A DNA stretch of 64,000 nucleotides from an uncultured Clostridia bacterium (GCA_937894515.1 CALCRH010000222.1:1-64000), one strand, 5' to 3'; shown: positions 26,797 through 35,240, counted from the stretch's first letter. A program made the numbers and translations. The notes: generated by a model from the letters alone, not told the origin.

Positions 26797-27309
26797 ATGC
26801 GTATTTTAGGCATAGATCCCGGTGTAGCCATTGTTGGCTTCGGCGTGTTGGATCACGAAAAGGGGCAATCAAAAATGGTGCAGTACGGCGCCATCAATAC
26901 GCAGGCCGGTTTGCCCCTTGCCACCCGCCTTTTGCAGATCGAGAGCGATTTTATGCAGCTGATACAGCATTTTCAGCCGGACGTCATCTCCATTGAAGAG
27001 CTGTTTTTCAGCAAAAACATTACCACCGGCATTGCGGTGGCACACGCTCGCGGTGTGATTCTCTGCACCGCAGAAAAAATGGGGATTCCTATTTATGAAT
27101 ACACCCCCATGCAGGTGAAGCAGGCGGTAGTGGGATATGGGTTGGCAGAAAAGCGGCAGGTCATGGACATGGTGCGGCGGCTTTTGAAACTGACTGCCAT
27201 TCCCAAACCTGACGATGCGGCAGATGCTTTGGCAATCGCTCTGTGTCATGCCAGAAGTGCCACCAGTCTGTTACATCGCAAGGATCCCAACGTAAAGGAG
27301 ACCGTTTAA
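26797..27309 (+). CDS. ruvC: Holliday junction resolvase RuvC
   Basis: A 170-residue endonuclease with the acidic residues of the active site: Asp in GIDPG (residue 6), Glu in SIEELFF (about 68) and the pair in PDDAADALAIALCH (about 139-144). It cuts four-way junctions with RuvAB. Its stop overlaps the ruvA start (TAATG). Confidence 0.95.
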   Translation: MRILGIDPGVAIVGFGVLDHEKGQSKMVQYGAINTQAGLPLATRLLQIESDFMQLIQHFQPDVISIEELFFSKNITTGIAVAHARGVILCTAEKMGIPIYEYTPMQVKQAVVGYGLAEKRQVMDMVRRLLKLTAIPKPDDAADALAIALCHARSATSLLHRKDPNVKETV

Positions 27310-27911
27310 TGTTCTACTATGTCAATGGCATTGTCGCCGAAATAGAACCCAATCTGGCAGTTATCGACTGCGGCGGTGTGGGGTATGCTTGCGCCACCAC
27401 CAACTATACCCTGTCACAGCTGAAAAAGGGCGAGAAAGCAAAATTATTCACCTATCTCAACGTAAAAGAGGACGGCGTGGATTTGTTCGGTTTTACCACC
27501 CAGAGTGAGCTGTATACATTTAAATTGCTCTTGGGCGTGAATGGCGTAGGCCCAAAGGCTGCACTTTCTATTTTGTCCTCAACAACGCCGGGGAATCTGG
27601 CCATGAGTATCGTCATGGGTGACGAAAAAGCGCTGACAACTGCACCCGGTATCGGAAAAAAGATTGCCCAGCGCATCATTTTGGAGTTGAAGGACAAACT
27701 GGGAAAAGAGCAGGGAAGTGCGCCTGTTATGGAATATGGCGGTGTTGTTGCCAGTATCGGCAGCAACTCCAAGGCAAAGGAAGCCTCGGAAGCCCTTGGC
27801 GTTTTGGGATATGGTCCGCAGGAGATCGCTGCGGCACTCAAGGGCATCGATTTGGAGAGCCTGCCGCTGGAAGAGATCATCCGCCAGGCGCTGAAGAAAA
27901 TGGTTCGATAA
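27309..27911 (+). CDS. ruvA: Holliday junction DNA helicase subunit RuvA
   Basis: A 200-residue protein: OB-fold (1-62), helix-hairpin-helix region (GVNGVGPKAALSIL, TAPGIGKKIAQRIILELKDKL) and a flexible linker to the C-terminal domain that binds RuvB (EASEALGVLGYGPQEIAAAL). It shares one base with the ruvC stop codon, so translation is coupled. Confidence 0.95.
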   Translation: MFYYVNGIVAEIEPNLAVIDCGGVGYACATTNYTLSQLKKGEKAKLFTYLNVKEDGVDLFGFTTQSELYTFKLLLGVNGVGPKAALSILSSTTPGNLAMSIVMGDEKALTTAPGIGKKIAQRIILELKDKLGKEQGSAPVMEYGGVVASIGSNSKAKEASEALGVLGYGPQEIAAALKGIDLESLPLEEIIRQALKKMVR

Positions 27912-27923
27912 GGAGGGAAAGGC

Positions 27924-28964
27924 GTGAGTATCGATTTCGGAGCTGATATTTATGAAGAGCCTGTTGTGGCCAAGACCTTTCTCGCAGAAGATGCTCAGGA
28001 AATATCTCTGCGTCCTCATACGCTGAAAGAATATATCGGGCAGGAAAAGGCAAAACAAAATCTTTCAATCTTTATCGAGGCGGCAAGACGCCGCATGGAA
28101 TCCCTGGATCATGTGCTGCTCCATGGCCCTCCGGGATTGGGCAAGACAACGCTTGCCGGCATTATTGCACAGGAAATGGGAGTCAATATTCGCATTACCT
28201 CCGGACCGGCGATTGAAAAGCCCGGCGATCTGGCGGCACTGCTGACCAATCTGAATGAGGGTGATATTCTCTTTGTAGACGAAATTCACCGGCTCAATCG
28301 CTCTGTGGAGGAGATCCTGTACCCGGCGATGGAGGACTATGCCATCGACATCATTATCGGCAAGGGTCCCAGTGCCAACTCCATTCGGCTGGATCTGCCC
28401 AAATTTACGCTGATTGGGGCCACCACACGGGCCGGCTCGCTCTCCGCACCTCTGCGTGACCGGTTCGGCGTTACGCTTCGTCTGGAGCTTTATACGCCGG
28501 AGGAATTGTGCCGGATCGTGAAACGCAGTGCAGACATCCTGCATGTCCCCGTAGAAGAGGCCGGCGCCATGGAGATTGCCAAGCGCTCCCGCGGTACGCC
28601 GCGTATTGCCAACCGTATGCTGCGCCGTGTCCGTGATTTTGCCCAGGTCAAGGCGGATGGAACGATTACCCGCGCCGTGGCAGATGAGGCGCTGCAGGCG
28701 CTGGAAGTGGACTATCTGGGTCTGGATCAGATCGACCGGCGTATGCTCAAGGCCATTATTGAAAATTATGGTGGTGGTCCTGTCGGTCTGGATACGCTGG
28801 CCGCAACGATCGGAGAGGAGTCCGTTACATTAGAGGACGTTTATGAGCCTTATCTGATGCAAATCGGTTTTTTGACCCGTACACCCCGCGGCCGCTGTGT
28901 GACGCAAAAAGCGTATGAGCACCTGCACATTGCCTATCTGGGACAGCAGCAGTTGGAGATTTGA
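27924..28964 (+). CDS. ruvB: Holliday junction DNA helicase motor RuvB
   Basis: A 346-residue AAA+ motor. Walker A GPPGLGKTTLA (about 67), Walker B FVDEIHRL, sensor region GATTRAGSLSAPLRDRFG, and C-terminal winged helix (RTPRGRCVTQKAYEHL). GTG start with AAGGAGGGAAAG upstream. It drives branch migration with RuvA. Confidence 0.96.
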   Translation: MSIDFGADIYEEPVVAKTFLAEDAQEISLRPHTLKEYIGQEKAKQNLSIFIEAARRRMESLDHVLLHGPPGLGKTTLAGIIAQEMGVNIRITSGPAIEKPGDLAALLTNLNEGDILFVDEIHRLNRSVEEILYPAMEDYAIDIIIGKGPSANSIRLDLPKFTLIGATTRAGSLSAPLRDRFGVTLRLELYTPEELCRIVKRSADILHVPVEEAGAMEIAKRSRGTPRIANRMLRRVRDFAQVKADGTITRAVADEALQALEVDYLGLDQIDRRMLKAIIENYGGGPVGLDTLAATIGEESVTLEDVYEPYLMQIGFLTRTPRGRCVTQKAYEHLHIAYLGQQQLEI

Positions 28965-29015
28965 CCATTATTCTGGAAATAATTGGAAAAATTTGAACAA
29001 ATTTTAACAGATTGC

Positions 29016-29045
29016 TTGACAAATTCTTTGGCGAAAAGGTATAAT
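29016..29045 (+). promoter_or_regulatory. consensus promoter overlapping the sigH start
   Basis: TTGACA (29016-29021), 18-bp spacer, TATAAT (29040-29045). The only ATG of sigH begins at 29048, before the expected transcription start (about 29052). Confidence 0.65.
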
Positions 29046-29047
29046 CT

Positions 29048-29674
29048 ATGAAAGAAACTGGAATAGAAGCTACTTATGCCTATCTGGAAAGCCTGAATGA
29101 CGAAGATCTCTGTGCCATCAGCCATGAAGGAAACCGCGATGCAGAGGAAATTCTGGTATCCCGGTATCACCGCTTGGTGCGAAGTGTGGCGCGGCCCTAT
29201 TTTCTGGCCGGGGGAGATACTGAGGATCTGTTGCAGGAAGGTATGTTCGGGCTGATCAAAGCGATTCGTGAATATGACCTGCAAAGAGATGCCAGCTTTT
29301 ATACCTTTGCCGAGCGCTGCATTCGGAATCGGCTGTTTACGGTATTAAAAGCGGCAAGCTCCGGCAAACACACACCACTCAATCAAGCTGTTTCTCTGCA
29401 ATCTTCGTATATTGACGAGAACCCGTCCTTTGCCGAAGTGGATCCCGAGGTTATGCTGATCGACGTGGAGAAAACGGAAAACCTGCTCCGCATGGTAAAA
29501 CAACAGTTGTCTGCCTGGGAGCGGGAGGTATTGGGATATTATTTGGACGGCTTAACCTGCCGTGAAATTGCAGATACTGTGGGCAAATCCGCCAAATCCG
29601 TGGATAACGCCGTACAGCGCATACGCCGCAAAATCGGGCGGCAAATCACATCCGGCGACATCAGCAACGGCTGA
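29048..29674 (+). CDS. sigH: RNA polymerase sporulation sigma factor SigH
   Basis: A 208-residue sigma-70 family factor. Region 2: NRDAEEILVSRYHRLVRSVARPYF..GDTEDLLQEGMFGLIKAIREYD and YTFAERCIRNRLFTVLK (about 28-105). Region 4: LSAWEREVLGYYLDGLTCREIADTVGKSAKSVDNAVQRIRRKI (about 150-198). Size and pattern fit SigH, the factor that starts sporulation and stationary-phase transcription. AAAAGG at 29034-29039 could serve as its ribosome site if the transcript begins upstream, for example by read-through from ruvB. Confidence 0.82.
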   Translation: MKETGIEATYAYLESLNDEDLCAISHEGNRDAEEILVSRYHRLVRSVARPYFLAGGDTEDLLQEGMFGLIKAIREYDLQRDASFYTFAERCIRNRLFTVLKAASSGKHTPLNQAVSLQSSYIDENPSFAEVDPEVMLIDVEKTENLLRMVKQQLSAWEREVLGYYLDGLTCREIADTVGKSAKSVDNAVQRIRRKIGRQITSGDISNG

Positions 29675-29711
29675 CCGCAATATATTTTTTCTCAAAAGAG
29701 AGGGTAAAAAC

Positions 29712-29990
29712 ATGTACGAAGACAAGACTTTAGTGTGCAAAGAATGCGGCAATGAATTCGTTTTCACCGCCGGTGAGCAGGAATTCTATGCAGAGCGCGG
29801 CTTCCAGAATGAGCCCCAGCGCTGCAAGGCCTGCCGTGATGCTCGCAAGAACGCCGCTCGCGGTCCCCGTGAGTATTTCACCGCTGTCTGCGCGAACTGC
29901 GGCGGCGAGGCCAAGGTTCCTTTCGAGCCCAAGACCGACCGTCCTGTGTACTGCAGCGATTGCTTTGCTAAGATGCGTGAGAACGGCTAA
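29712..29990 (+). CDS. zinc-ribbon protein with two CxxC pairs per half
   Basis: A 92-residue protein. The N-terminal half holds CKECGNEF..CKAC (zinc-ribbon, about 9-46) and the C-terminal half CANCGGEAKVPF..VYCSDC (about 64-85). It belongs to a family of probable zinc-binding proteins common in Clostridia; the role is unknown, possibly nucleic-acid binding given the basic linker (RDARKNAARGPR). AAGAGAGGG precedes the ATG at 29712. Confidence 0.8.
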   Translation: MYEDKTLVCKECGNEFVFTAGEQEFYAERGFQNEPQRCKACRDARKNAARGPREYFTAVCANCGGEAKVPFEPKTDRPVYCSDCFAKMRENG

Positions 29991-30013
29991 TTCCGTATAT
30001 TAACACATCACGG

Positions 30014-30045
30014 AAAGTGCGTGCCGCTTGGCACGCACTTTCTTT
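30014..30045 (+). terminator. terminator after the zinc-ribbon gene
   Basis: AAAGTGCGTGCC / GGCACGCACTTT with a GCTT loop, then TCTTTCT. Confidence 0.85.
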
Positions 30046-30065
30046 CTGTTTTCTGCAAGATTTTG

Positions 30066-30094
30066 TTGAAAGAAACAAAAAAATAGGATATACT
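30066..30094 (+). promoter_or_regulatory. promoter of the DUF1858 gene
   Basis: TTGAAA, 17-bp spacer, TATACT (30089-30094). Confidence 0.65.
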
Positions 30095-30133
30095 ACTCTT
30101 GATCCAAATTTAAACTTTTAGGAGGAATTCCAA

Positions 30134-30340
30134 ATGATCGAGATTACAAAGGATACCATTATCGGCGATATTCTGGATATTGCCCCTCAGACCGCACCCA
30201 TTTTCCTGTCCATTGGTATGCACTGCCTTGGCTGCCCCAGCTCCCGCGGCGAGACCGTGGAGGAGGCCTGTGCTGTGCACGGCGTAGACGTGGACAAGCT
30301 GCTGCAGGTCGTAAACGAGACCGCCAACAAGCCGGAATAA
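30134..30340 (+). CDS. DUF1858 redox-disulfide protein
   Basis: A 68-residue DUF1858 domain, also described as the hybrid-cluster-protein-associated redox disulfide domain. It has ITKDTIIGDILDIAPQTAPIF followed by the GMHCLGCPSS pair of cysteines (about 35-38), likely redox-active. It is a stand-alone unit with its own promoter and terminator. The partner protein is not in this window. Confidence 0.85.
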   Translation: MIEITKDTIIGDILDIAPQTAPIFLSIGMHCLGCPSSRGETVEEACAVHGVDVDKLLQVVNETANKPE

Positions 30341-30349
30341 GTCAAAATG

Positions 30350-30384
30350 AGCGCATACGGAAAACCGTATGCGCTGCCTTTTGT
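30350..30384 (+). terminator. terminator after the DUF1858 gene
   Basis: AGCGCATACGG / CCGTATGCGCT with an AAAA loop, then CCTTTTG. Confidence 0.8.
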
Positions 30385-30394
30385 ATAGGAGCTT

Positions 30395-31081
30395 ATGAAA
30401 CAATTAGATTTACAGCCACGCTTACAGCTTCTGTCGGAATTGGTTCCCGATGGAGCAAAACTGGTTGACGTGGGAACAGATCACGGTTATTTGCCGGTGT
30501 CACTTTTACAGCAGGGAAAGATTGTCCGCACCATTGCCGCGGACATAGGCGAAGATCCTTTACGACACGCACGACGCACCGCCGCGGAATACGAGATCAC
30601 TGCAATAGACTTTCGCCTCTGCGATGGTTTACAGGGCGTTTTGCCTGACGAGACTGACACCATCGTCATCGCCGGTATGGGGGGAGAAACCATCGTTTCT
30701 ATTTTGAACGCTTCACCCTGGGCAAGAGACGGGAAAATGCTATTGCTTCAGCCGATGACCAAGATTGAGTTCTTACGCCGCTGGCTGGGTGAAAATGGTT
30801 ACGTATTTGTCAAGGAGAAACTGGTCTGGGATAAAGGCATTTTGTATCCGGTTTTTGTCGTCCGCGGAGGCAAAAAACGTCTATTGACCGATATAGAGCA
30901 ATATGCCGGGATAGCGATGGACGATGATCCGCTCTATGCCGATTATCTGACAAATCAGATGTCACGTCTGCAAAAGGCCATTGATGGATTAAATAGAGCC
31001 AACGACTGCTGTTCTCACGGCAGAGCCTGCGAATTTGAAGAGATCCGCAAAGCGTTGGAAGAAAAGAGGAACAGGCTATGA
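30395..31081 (+). CDS. trmK: tRNA (adenine(22)-N1)-methyltransferase TrmK
   Basis: A 228-residue SAM-dependent methyltransferase. Motif I ADVGTDHGYL-like (VDVGTDHGYLPVSLL, about 24-38), AADIGEDPL, and the Mg/SAM-side motif VIAGMGGETI (about 92). TrmK methylates A22 of tRNAs and is found mainly in Gram-positive bacteria. It overlaps the Nif3-family gene by 4 nt, a conserved neighbour pair. Confidence 0.93.
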   Translation: MKQLDLQPRLQLLSELVPDGAKLVDVGTDHGYLPVSLLQQGKIVRTIAADIGEDPLRHARRTAAEYEITAIDFRLCDGLQGVLPDETDTIVIAGMGGETIVSILNASPWARDGKMLLLQPMTKIEFLRRWLGENGYVFVKEKLVWDKGILYPVFVVRGGKKRLLTDIEQYAGIAMDDDPLYADYLTNQMSRLQKAIDGLNRANDCCSHGRACEFEEIRKALEEKRNRL

Positions 31082-31863
31082 GTAATGTTTATGATGTGGA
31101 AAAATACCTCTATGACTGGGCCCCGGCAGAACTGGCAGAGGACTGGGACAATGTAGGCTTGCTGGTGGGTGATGGAGAACAGGAGGTTCGGAAAATTCTG
31201 GTCTCTCTGGACATTACCGAGGCGGTAGTGGCCGAAGCGGTGGAGATCGGCGCTGACCTGATCGTGGCACATCACCCGGTAATGAACTGCACCTGGCACA
31301 AGGTACAAAACGTGAAAGCAGACAATCCACAGGGGCGCATGATCATGCAGATGCTCCGGCATGGTATTTCCGCTATCTGTATGCATACCAATTTGGACGC
31401 AGCGCAGGGTGGTGTGAACGATGTTTTGGCGGAAAAACTGGGGCTTTTCGACCTGATACCGCTGAATGAGGAAAAAATCGGGCGAGTTGGTACGTTAAAA
31501 TGTGAAATACCTCTTGTGGAGTTCCTACCTTTTGTGGTAAAATCATTAAGATGCAACGGTATGCGGTATCGTGACTGCGGCAAACCGGTCCACCGGGTGG
31601 CGGTGGGCGGCGGCGCCTGCGGGGACTATATCCAAAACGCCATTGCATTGGGCTGTGATACGTTTGTGACCTCCGATCTGAGCTATCACGAATTTCTGGA
31701 TACGACCGAGCTGAATCTCATTGACGCCGGTCATTTCCCCACGGAAAACGTGATTTGCCCGGTGATCGCGCAGCGGCTCACAAATGCGTTCCCCACAGCC
31801 GAAGTGGTGCTATCGACCAAGCACGCAAGCGAGGTCATTCAATATTGCATAAAGGAGAAATGA
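31078..31863 (+). CDS. Nif3-like dinuclear metal centre protein
   Basis: A 261-residue NIF3/YqfO-type protein with the metal-binding histidines in LIVAHHPVMN (about 60-69) and CMHTNLDAAQGGVND (about 100), plus SDLSYHEFLD and IDAGHFPTE near the C-terminus. It lacks the large central insert of longer homologues. Proposed as a GTP cyclohydrolase-like or hydrolase fold; cellular role unsettled. Coupled to trmK by overlap and 3 nt from yebC. Confidence 0.9.
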   Translation: MSNVYDVEKYLYDWAPAELAEDWDNVGLLVGDGEQEVRKILVSLDITEAVVAEAVEIGADLIVAHHPVMNCTWHKVQNVKADNPQGRMIMQMLRHGISAICMHTNLDAAQGGVNDVLAEKLGLFDLIPLNEEKIGRVGTLKCEIPLVEFLPFVVKSLRCNGMRYRDCGKPVHRVAVGGGACGDYIQNAIALGCDTFVTSDLSYHEFLDTTELNLIDAGHFPTENVICPVIAQRLTNAFPTAEVVLSTKHASEVIQYCIKEK

Positions 31864-31866
31864 ACT

Positions 31867-32601
31867 ATGTCCGGACATTCCAAGTGGCACAACATTCAAA
31901 AGACCAAGGGTGCGGCTGACGCCAAGCGCAGCGCCGCCTTTACCAAAATCGCCAAGGAGATCATCGTAGCTGTCAAGCAGGGCGGCAGCGGTGACCCTGC
32001 GTACAACTCTGCTCTGGCGACCGTGGTGGCCAAGGCCAAGGCAAACAATATGCCCAACGACAACATCAAGCGCACCATCGACAAGGCGCTGGGTTCCGGC
32101 AATACCGACAACTACGAGTCCGTCACCTACGAGGGCTACGGTCCCTGCGGCGTAGCCGTGATCGTGGAGGCGCTGACCGACAACCGCCAGCGTACCGCAC
32201 CTGAGATCCGTCACTACTTCGATAAGTACGGCAAGGGCATGGGCGCTCAGGGCTGCGTGAGCTGGAGCTTTGACCGCAAGGGCGTCATCGTCATTAACAA
32301 CGAGGACGGCGAGCTGGACGAGGACACCGTAATGATGGACGCTCTGGACGCCGGCGCCGCCGACTTTGAGCCGGACGGCGAGGTGTTTGAGGTGACCTGC
32401 GAGCCCGACGACTTCAATGCCGTGGTCGCCGCGCTGGAGAGTAAGGGTTACAGCTTTGTTTCCGCGGAAATCGAGATGGTGCCTCAGAACTACATCACCA
32501 TGACCGGCGAGGACGACGTAAAGAACATGAACAAGCTTCTGGATATGCTGGACGACAACGAGGACGTGCAGAACGTGTGGCATAACTGGCAGCAGGACTA
32601 A
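31867..32601 (+). CDS. yebC: YebC/PmpR family transcriptional or translational regulator
   Basis: A 244-residue YebC protein starting MSGHSKWHNIQKTKGAADAK (residues 1-20), with the usual acidic middle and C-terminal domains. YebC proteins regulate transcription, and some help ribosomes at polyproline stretches. The last 12 codons (32563-32599) form one end of a 37-bp repeat duplicated at 37978-38014: an integrated element sits at the 3' end of the gene and restores the reading frame with identical residues. Confidence 0.95.
   Translation: MSGHSKWHNIQKTKGAADAKRSAAFTKIAKEIIVAVKQGGSGDPAYNSALATVVAKAKANNMPNDNIKRTIDKALGSGNTDNYESVTYEGYGPCGVAVIVEALTDNRQRTAPEIRHYFDKYGKGMGAQGCVSWSFDRKGVIVINNEDGELDEDTVMMDALDAGAADFEPDGEVFEVTCEPDDFNAVVAALESKGYSFVSAEIEMVPQNYITMTGEDDVKNMNKLLDMLDDNEDVQNVWHNWQQD
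32563..32599 (+). repeat. attL-like 37-bp direct repeat (inside yebC)
   Basis: Identical to 37978-38014 over 37 nt; lies in the last codons of yebC, a usual kind of site for tyrosine integrases that keep the target gene intact. Confidence 0.88.
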
Positions 32602-32685
32602 ATGCCGCTTTTTGTTCCACAAACGCGTCATTTTGCGTTGATTTTGTAACTATTTTCAACAATTAAATTTTCTGTTGTGCTATAC

Positions 32686-32730
32686 GTCATTTTAACGATG
32701 ACATACGTATCTCCTCCAATTGTGACATAC
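32686..32730. repeat. TGACATAC repeats before the integrase, candidate arm sites
   Basis: TGACATAC at 32699-32706 and again at 32723-32730, with a GTCAT..ATGAC palindrome at 32686-32702. A third copy occurs at 37865-37872, near the other end of the element, in a matching context (TGACATACCAAAAGGA versus TGACATACAAAAGGAGG). Direct repeats near both ends suggest binding sites for the integrase or an excision factor. Confidence 0.45.
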
Positions 32731-32746
32731 AAAAGGAGGAAAAAAC

Positions 32747-33640
32747 ATGAAAATCAGCACAGCAGCAAGAGAGTATTTTGTAGAGATTGAGGTTAGGAAG
32801 TTTACCCCGAAGACAATTCGGAGTTATCGGAACAACCTCAATCTCTTCTTGCGTTTTTGCGAGGAGGAAACCGACGCGGCGGACATGGAGGACGTGACCC
32901 TTGCCATCGTACGACAATTCACCCTCTTTATGAGCCAAAAGGGACGCAAGGGAACGTACATCAACAGTTTATTGAAAGTCACCAAGGCATTTATACAGTA
33001 TTGCTATGAGGAGGGGTACGGCGGCTTTAACACCCGCAAAAACTTCAAGTGGTGTAAGGAAGACAAGCCAATCATTACGGCCTTTATGCCCGATGACGTG
33101 CGGCGACTGCTGAAATCGTGTAAGGGCAGCGACTTCTTATCGGTACGCGACACGGCGATCATCACCATGTTATTTGAAACGGGTATCCGTTGTTGGGAAT
33201 TGTGCTGTATCCAAAAGGCGGACATACACGACGATTTTATCATCATCAACGGCAAAAACCATAAACAACGTGTCGTGCCGATCACCGCCGTACTGCGTAA
33301 AGCCATGATGAAGTACGAGGCGGCAAAGGATGATTATTTTGCCTTGAAGAACGTGGAGGACAACTATTTTCTTTCATTCCACGGGCGGAAACTGAACAAT
33401 TCGGCGGTTGAAAACGTACTCCGGCGGCACGGACAGGAAATAGAGGGAATACGCGTGTCGCCGCATACTTGCCGCCATTTTTACGCCCAGCAGCAAGTAA
33501 AAATGGGGACTGATCTCTATACCATATCCCGACTTTTGGGGCATGAGAATATACAAATCACGCAGACCTATCTAAATAGTCTGCGTGATCGGGACGTTGT
33601 TAAAATAGCGAAACAAAAAAGTGTGCTGCTATCCATGTGA
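32747..33640 (+). CDS. tyrosine integrase of the yebC element
   Basis: A 297-residue phage-type/XerC-like integrase. N-terminal core-binding domain (residues 10-90; TIRSYRNNLNLFLRF) and catalytic domain with Arg in FETGIRCWELCC (about 148), Lys in NGKNHKQRVVPI, HTCRHFYAQQQ (HxxR, about 242), GHENIQITQTYLNSL with the nucleophile Tyr. AAGGAGG precedes the ATG. Located 145 bp inside the left end and transcribed inward; it most likely recombines the 37-bp site. Distinct from the housekeeping xerD and xerC also in this window. Confidence 0.9.
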   Translation: MKISTAAREYFVEIEVRKFTPKTIRSYRNNLNLFLRFCEEETDAADMEDVTLAIVRQFTLFMSQKGRKGTYINSLLKVTKAFIQYCYEEGYGGFNTRKNFKWCKEDKPIITAFMPDDVRRLLKSCKGSDFLSVRDTAIITMLFETGIRCWELCCIQKADIHDDFIIINGKNHKQRVVPITAVLRKAMMKYEAAKDDYFALKNVEDNYFLSFHGRKLNNSAVENVLRRHGQEIEGIRVSPHTCRHFYAQQQVKMGTDLYTISRLLGHENIQITQTYLNSLRDRDVVKIAKQKSVLLSM

Positions 33641-33765
33641 AATTGTACGCTGTGACGGTCATAGCGGCCTATTACGAGCCGCATACGGGGGTGACGGCTA
33701 TTTATCCGTCCCTCAAAAAACATGGGGTATAATGGCAGCAAACAAGCCGCCAAAGGGCAAAAAGA

Positions 33766-33798
33766 AAAGCGGGAGGAAAAACCTCCCGCTTTTTACTT
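33766..33798. terminator. bidirectional terminator between integrase and the leftward operon
   Basis: AAAGCGGGAGG / CCTCCCGCTTT with A-run on the left and T-run on the right; serves the integrase (+) and the replication-like operon (-). Confidence 0.85.
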
Positions 33799-34076
33799 AA
33801 AATTCAAACTTTTCCGTTGTTGTCTGTGGTAGTATCTCCGTTGGTTTCATCATCGACATGACGATTTCCGGCGGGACACCATCAAAAAACAAATTTTTCG
33901 CCGCTGCTTTCTACCACCTCCGGCGGCGGTGGGTAGTCAATTTGATAATCGTACCGCAAAAGATACGTCATCTCCTCCAAAAGGACGAGCATTTTCTAAT
34001 AATCGTCAACGTTTTTGTCCGTTGTCATGTTTTCCCATACGGACTGCAAGCAATCAATCATTTCTTTTTCTGTCAT
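33797..34076 (-). pseudogene. decayed small gene at the end of the leftward operon
   Basis: Starts at 34076 with GAGGGAAAG upstream and reads MTEKEMIDCLQSVWENMTTD, then hits an in-frame TAG at 33996-33998. The same frame resumes (KMLVLLEEMTYLLRYDYQID..PPPPEVVE) up to a run of six T, where removing one T would join it to DGVPPEIVMSMMKPTEILPQ ending EKFEF and a stop at 33797. An intact version would be about 92 residues. The final EKFEF resembles the EKFRF C-terminus of the neighbouring gene. It may be a true pseudogene or two tiny genes. Confidence 0.5.
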
Positions 34077-34086
34077 AATCTTTCCC

Positions 34087-34644
34087 TCAAAAACGAAATT
34101 TTTCTACTGGCGTGGGAGAAACTTGTTTCTCCACGCCACAATTATTTATTGCTATTTCTGTTTGACTATTATTTATTTCTATCTTTTCCGGCGGTACAAC
34201 TTGAACGGCCTGTACTGTGGGCTGTTCGTCAGCCGACCAGTCATAAACGAGAGCCGCGACAGTTTCAATGCGTTGTGTGTCGTGACGCGGCTGTGGTACT
34301 TCATAAAAATCATAAGTGTTCCCGCCGGTGGGTACTAAATAGCCCTTATCCACCAAGATCATAAATTGATCGTGGTACGTTGTCCGTGCCATGCCGATAG
34401 ACTGACGGAGAGCCGCCGGAGATAAGGCAAGCGTGTAGTTGTCCGCGTTCGCCGCAAGGTATAAGTACAGTTTCAAGGCGTAGGGGCTTAGATCACGAGC
34501 CGCAGCCATCCAGTTATCATTCTTGATACCAAGGAAGTCTGTCGTTGCCCGTTCACGGTGTACCCGCACCATACGCTGATTGGGATATGTGATTTCCGGC
34601 ACGTTATTTTCCTCCTTTTCCGTTTTAATAATCTTCATCTTCAT
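34087..34644 (-). CDS. winged-helix protein resembling plasmid replication initiators
   Basis: A 185-residue protein. Residues 30-110 carry an HTH_36-like winged helix (AARDLSPYALKLYLYLAANADNY..LRQSIGMARTTYHDQFMILVDKGYLVP) of the kind found in plasmid and integrative-element replication or copy-control proteins. The C-terminal 70 residues are low-complexity and end VEKFRF. It overlaps the gene before it by 20 nt. Adjacent iteron-like repeats make a replication role plausible; a plain transcription regulator is the alternative. Confidence 0.6.
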   Translation of the reverse strand: MKMKIIKTEKEENNVPEITYPNQRMVRVHRERATTDFLGIKNDNWMAAARDLSPYALKLYLYLAANADNYTLALSPAALRQSIGMARTTYHDQFMILVDKGYLVPTGGNTYDFYEVPQPRHDTQRIETVAALVYDWSADEQPTVQAVQVVPPEKIEINNSQTEIAINNCGVEKQVSPTPVEKFRF

Positions 34645-34849
34645 AACCGATTAGTATTCTGAATGCCTCATGTAGAAACTCATCAATATAAAATTCAACT
34701 AAAGCTTGTTCAATTTCACTATCGTCAAGTCCCTTGATAGCTTGCTCTACTACGCTGATATCCGTATAATAATTTACAAAGTCCATAATAGCGAGGTACT
34801 CAAAATGCTCAACCAGCAGATTAACATTATAAATATCATTGTTTTCCAT
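34625..34849 (-). CDS. small acidic protein of the element, unknown function
   Basis: A 74-residue acidic, helical protein (MENNDIYNVNLLVEHFEYLA at residues 1-20; ending GYEDEDY). I do not recognise a family. GGAGAAAACAA precedes the start. It is first in the leftward operon and overlaps the winged-helix gene by 20 nt, so the two are probably made together; an accessory or copy-control role would be a guess. Confidence 0.6.
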   Translation of the reverse strand: MENNDIYNVNLLVEHFEYLAIMDFVNYYTDISVVEQAIKGLDDSEIEQALVEFYIDEFLHEAFRILIGYEDEDY

Positions 34850-34875
34850 TTGTTTTCTCCTAAAATTGTAATTTT

Positions 34876-34916
34876 TTATTATAGAAAATAAGCTTTTTTC
34901 TTATTTTCTATAATAA
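34876..34916 (-). promoter_or_regulatory. 17-bp perfect hairpin at the leftward transcription start
   Basis: TTATTATAGAAAATAAG (34876-34892) and its exact complement (34900-34916) with a 7-nt loop. It lies immediately downstream of the leftward -10 box, so it would form at the 5' end of the mRNA or act as an operator on DNA. Confidence 0.55.
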
Positions 34917-34944
34917 TTATACAATATTTTTATAAAAAAATCAA
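34916..34944 (-). promoter_or_regulatory. promoter of the leftward replication-like operon
   Basis: On the minus strand: TTGATT (34944-34939), 17-bp spacer, TATAAT (34921-34916). Confidence 0.7.
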
Positions 34945-35120
34945 AAAAGGGTATCAACCGCGTTTGCTTTTGGCAGTAATCCGGCGGGACGGGGGGTGTA
35001 TTACGGGAAAAAAATTATTTTCCGGCGGCTGGGCTGAAAAGGCGGCCTGAACTCCCACGAAATCGTCTGTCAATTTGCCGTCATCGTCACCGTTTTTCTG
35101 TTGGAATGAGGAAATATAAA

Positions 35121-35240
35121 GAAATTTCCGGCGGAACGATGAAAAATGACGCGGAATACATCAAAACGCAGTAAAACGACAGAAACACCATACAAAACGA
35201 TGATATTTCCGCCGGAACAAAGATATTTCCATCGGAATGA
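35121..35240. repeat. iteron-like palindromic repeats
   Basis: Three units of about 19-20 bp: 35121-35139 (gaaatttccggcggaacga), 35201-35220 (tgatatttccgccggaacaa) and 35221-35240 (agatatttccatcggaatga). The last two are directly adjacent. The first two contain a perfect TTCCG-S-CGGAA palindrome. Confidence 0.5.

Noticed and set aside
33733..33800. 22-codon Lys-rich frame after the integrase
   Set aside because: It runs through the terminator hairpin and lacks a ribosome site.
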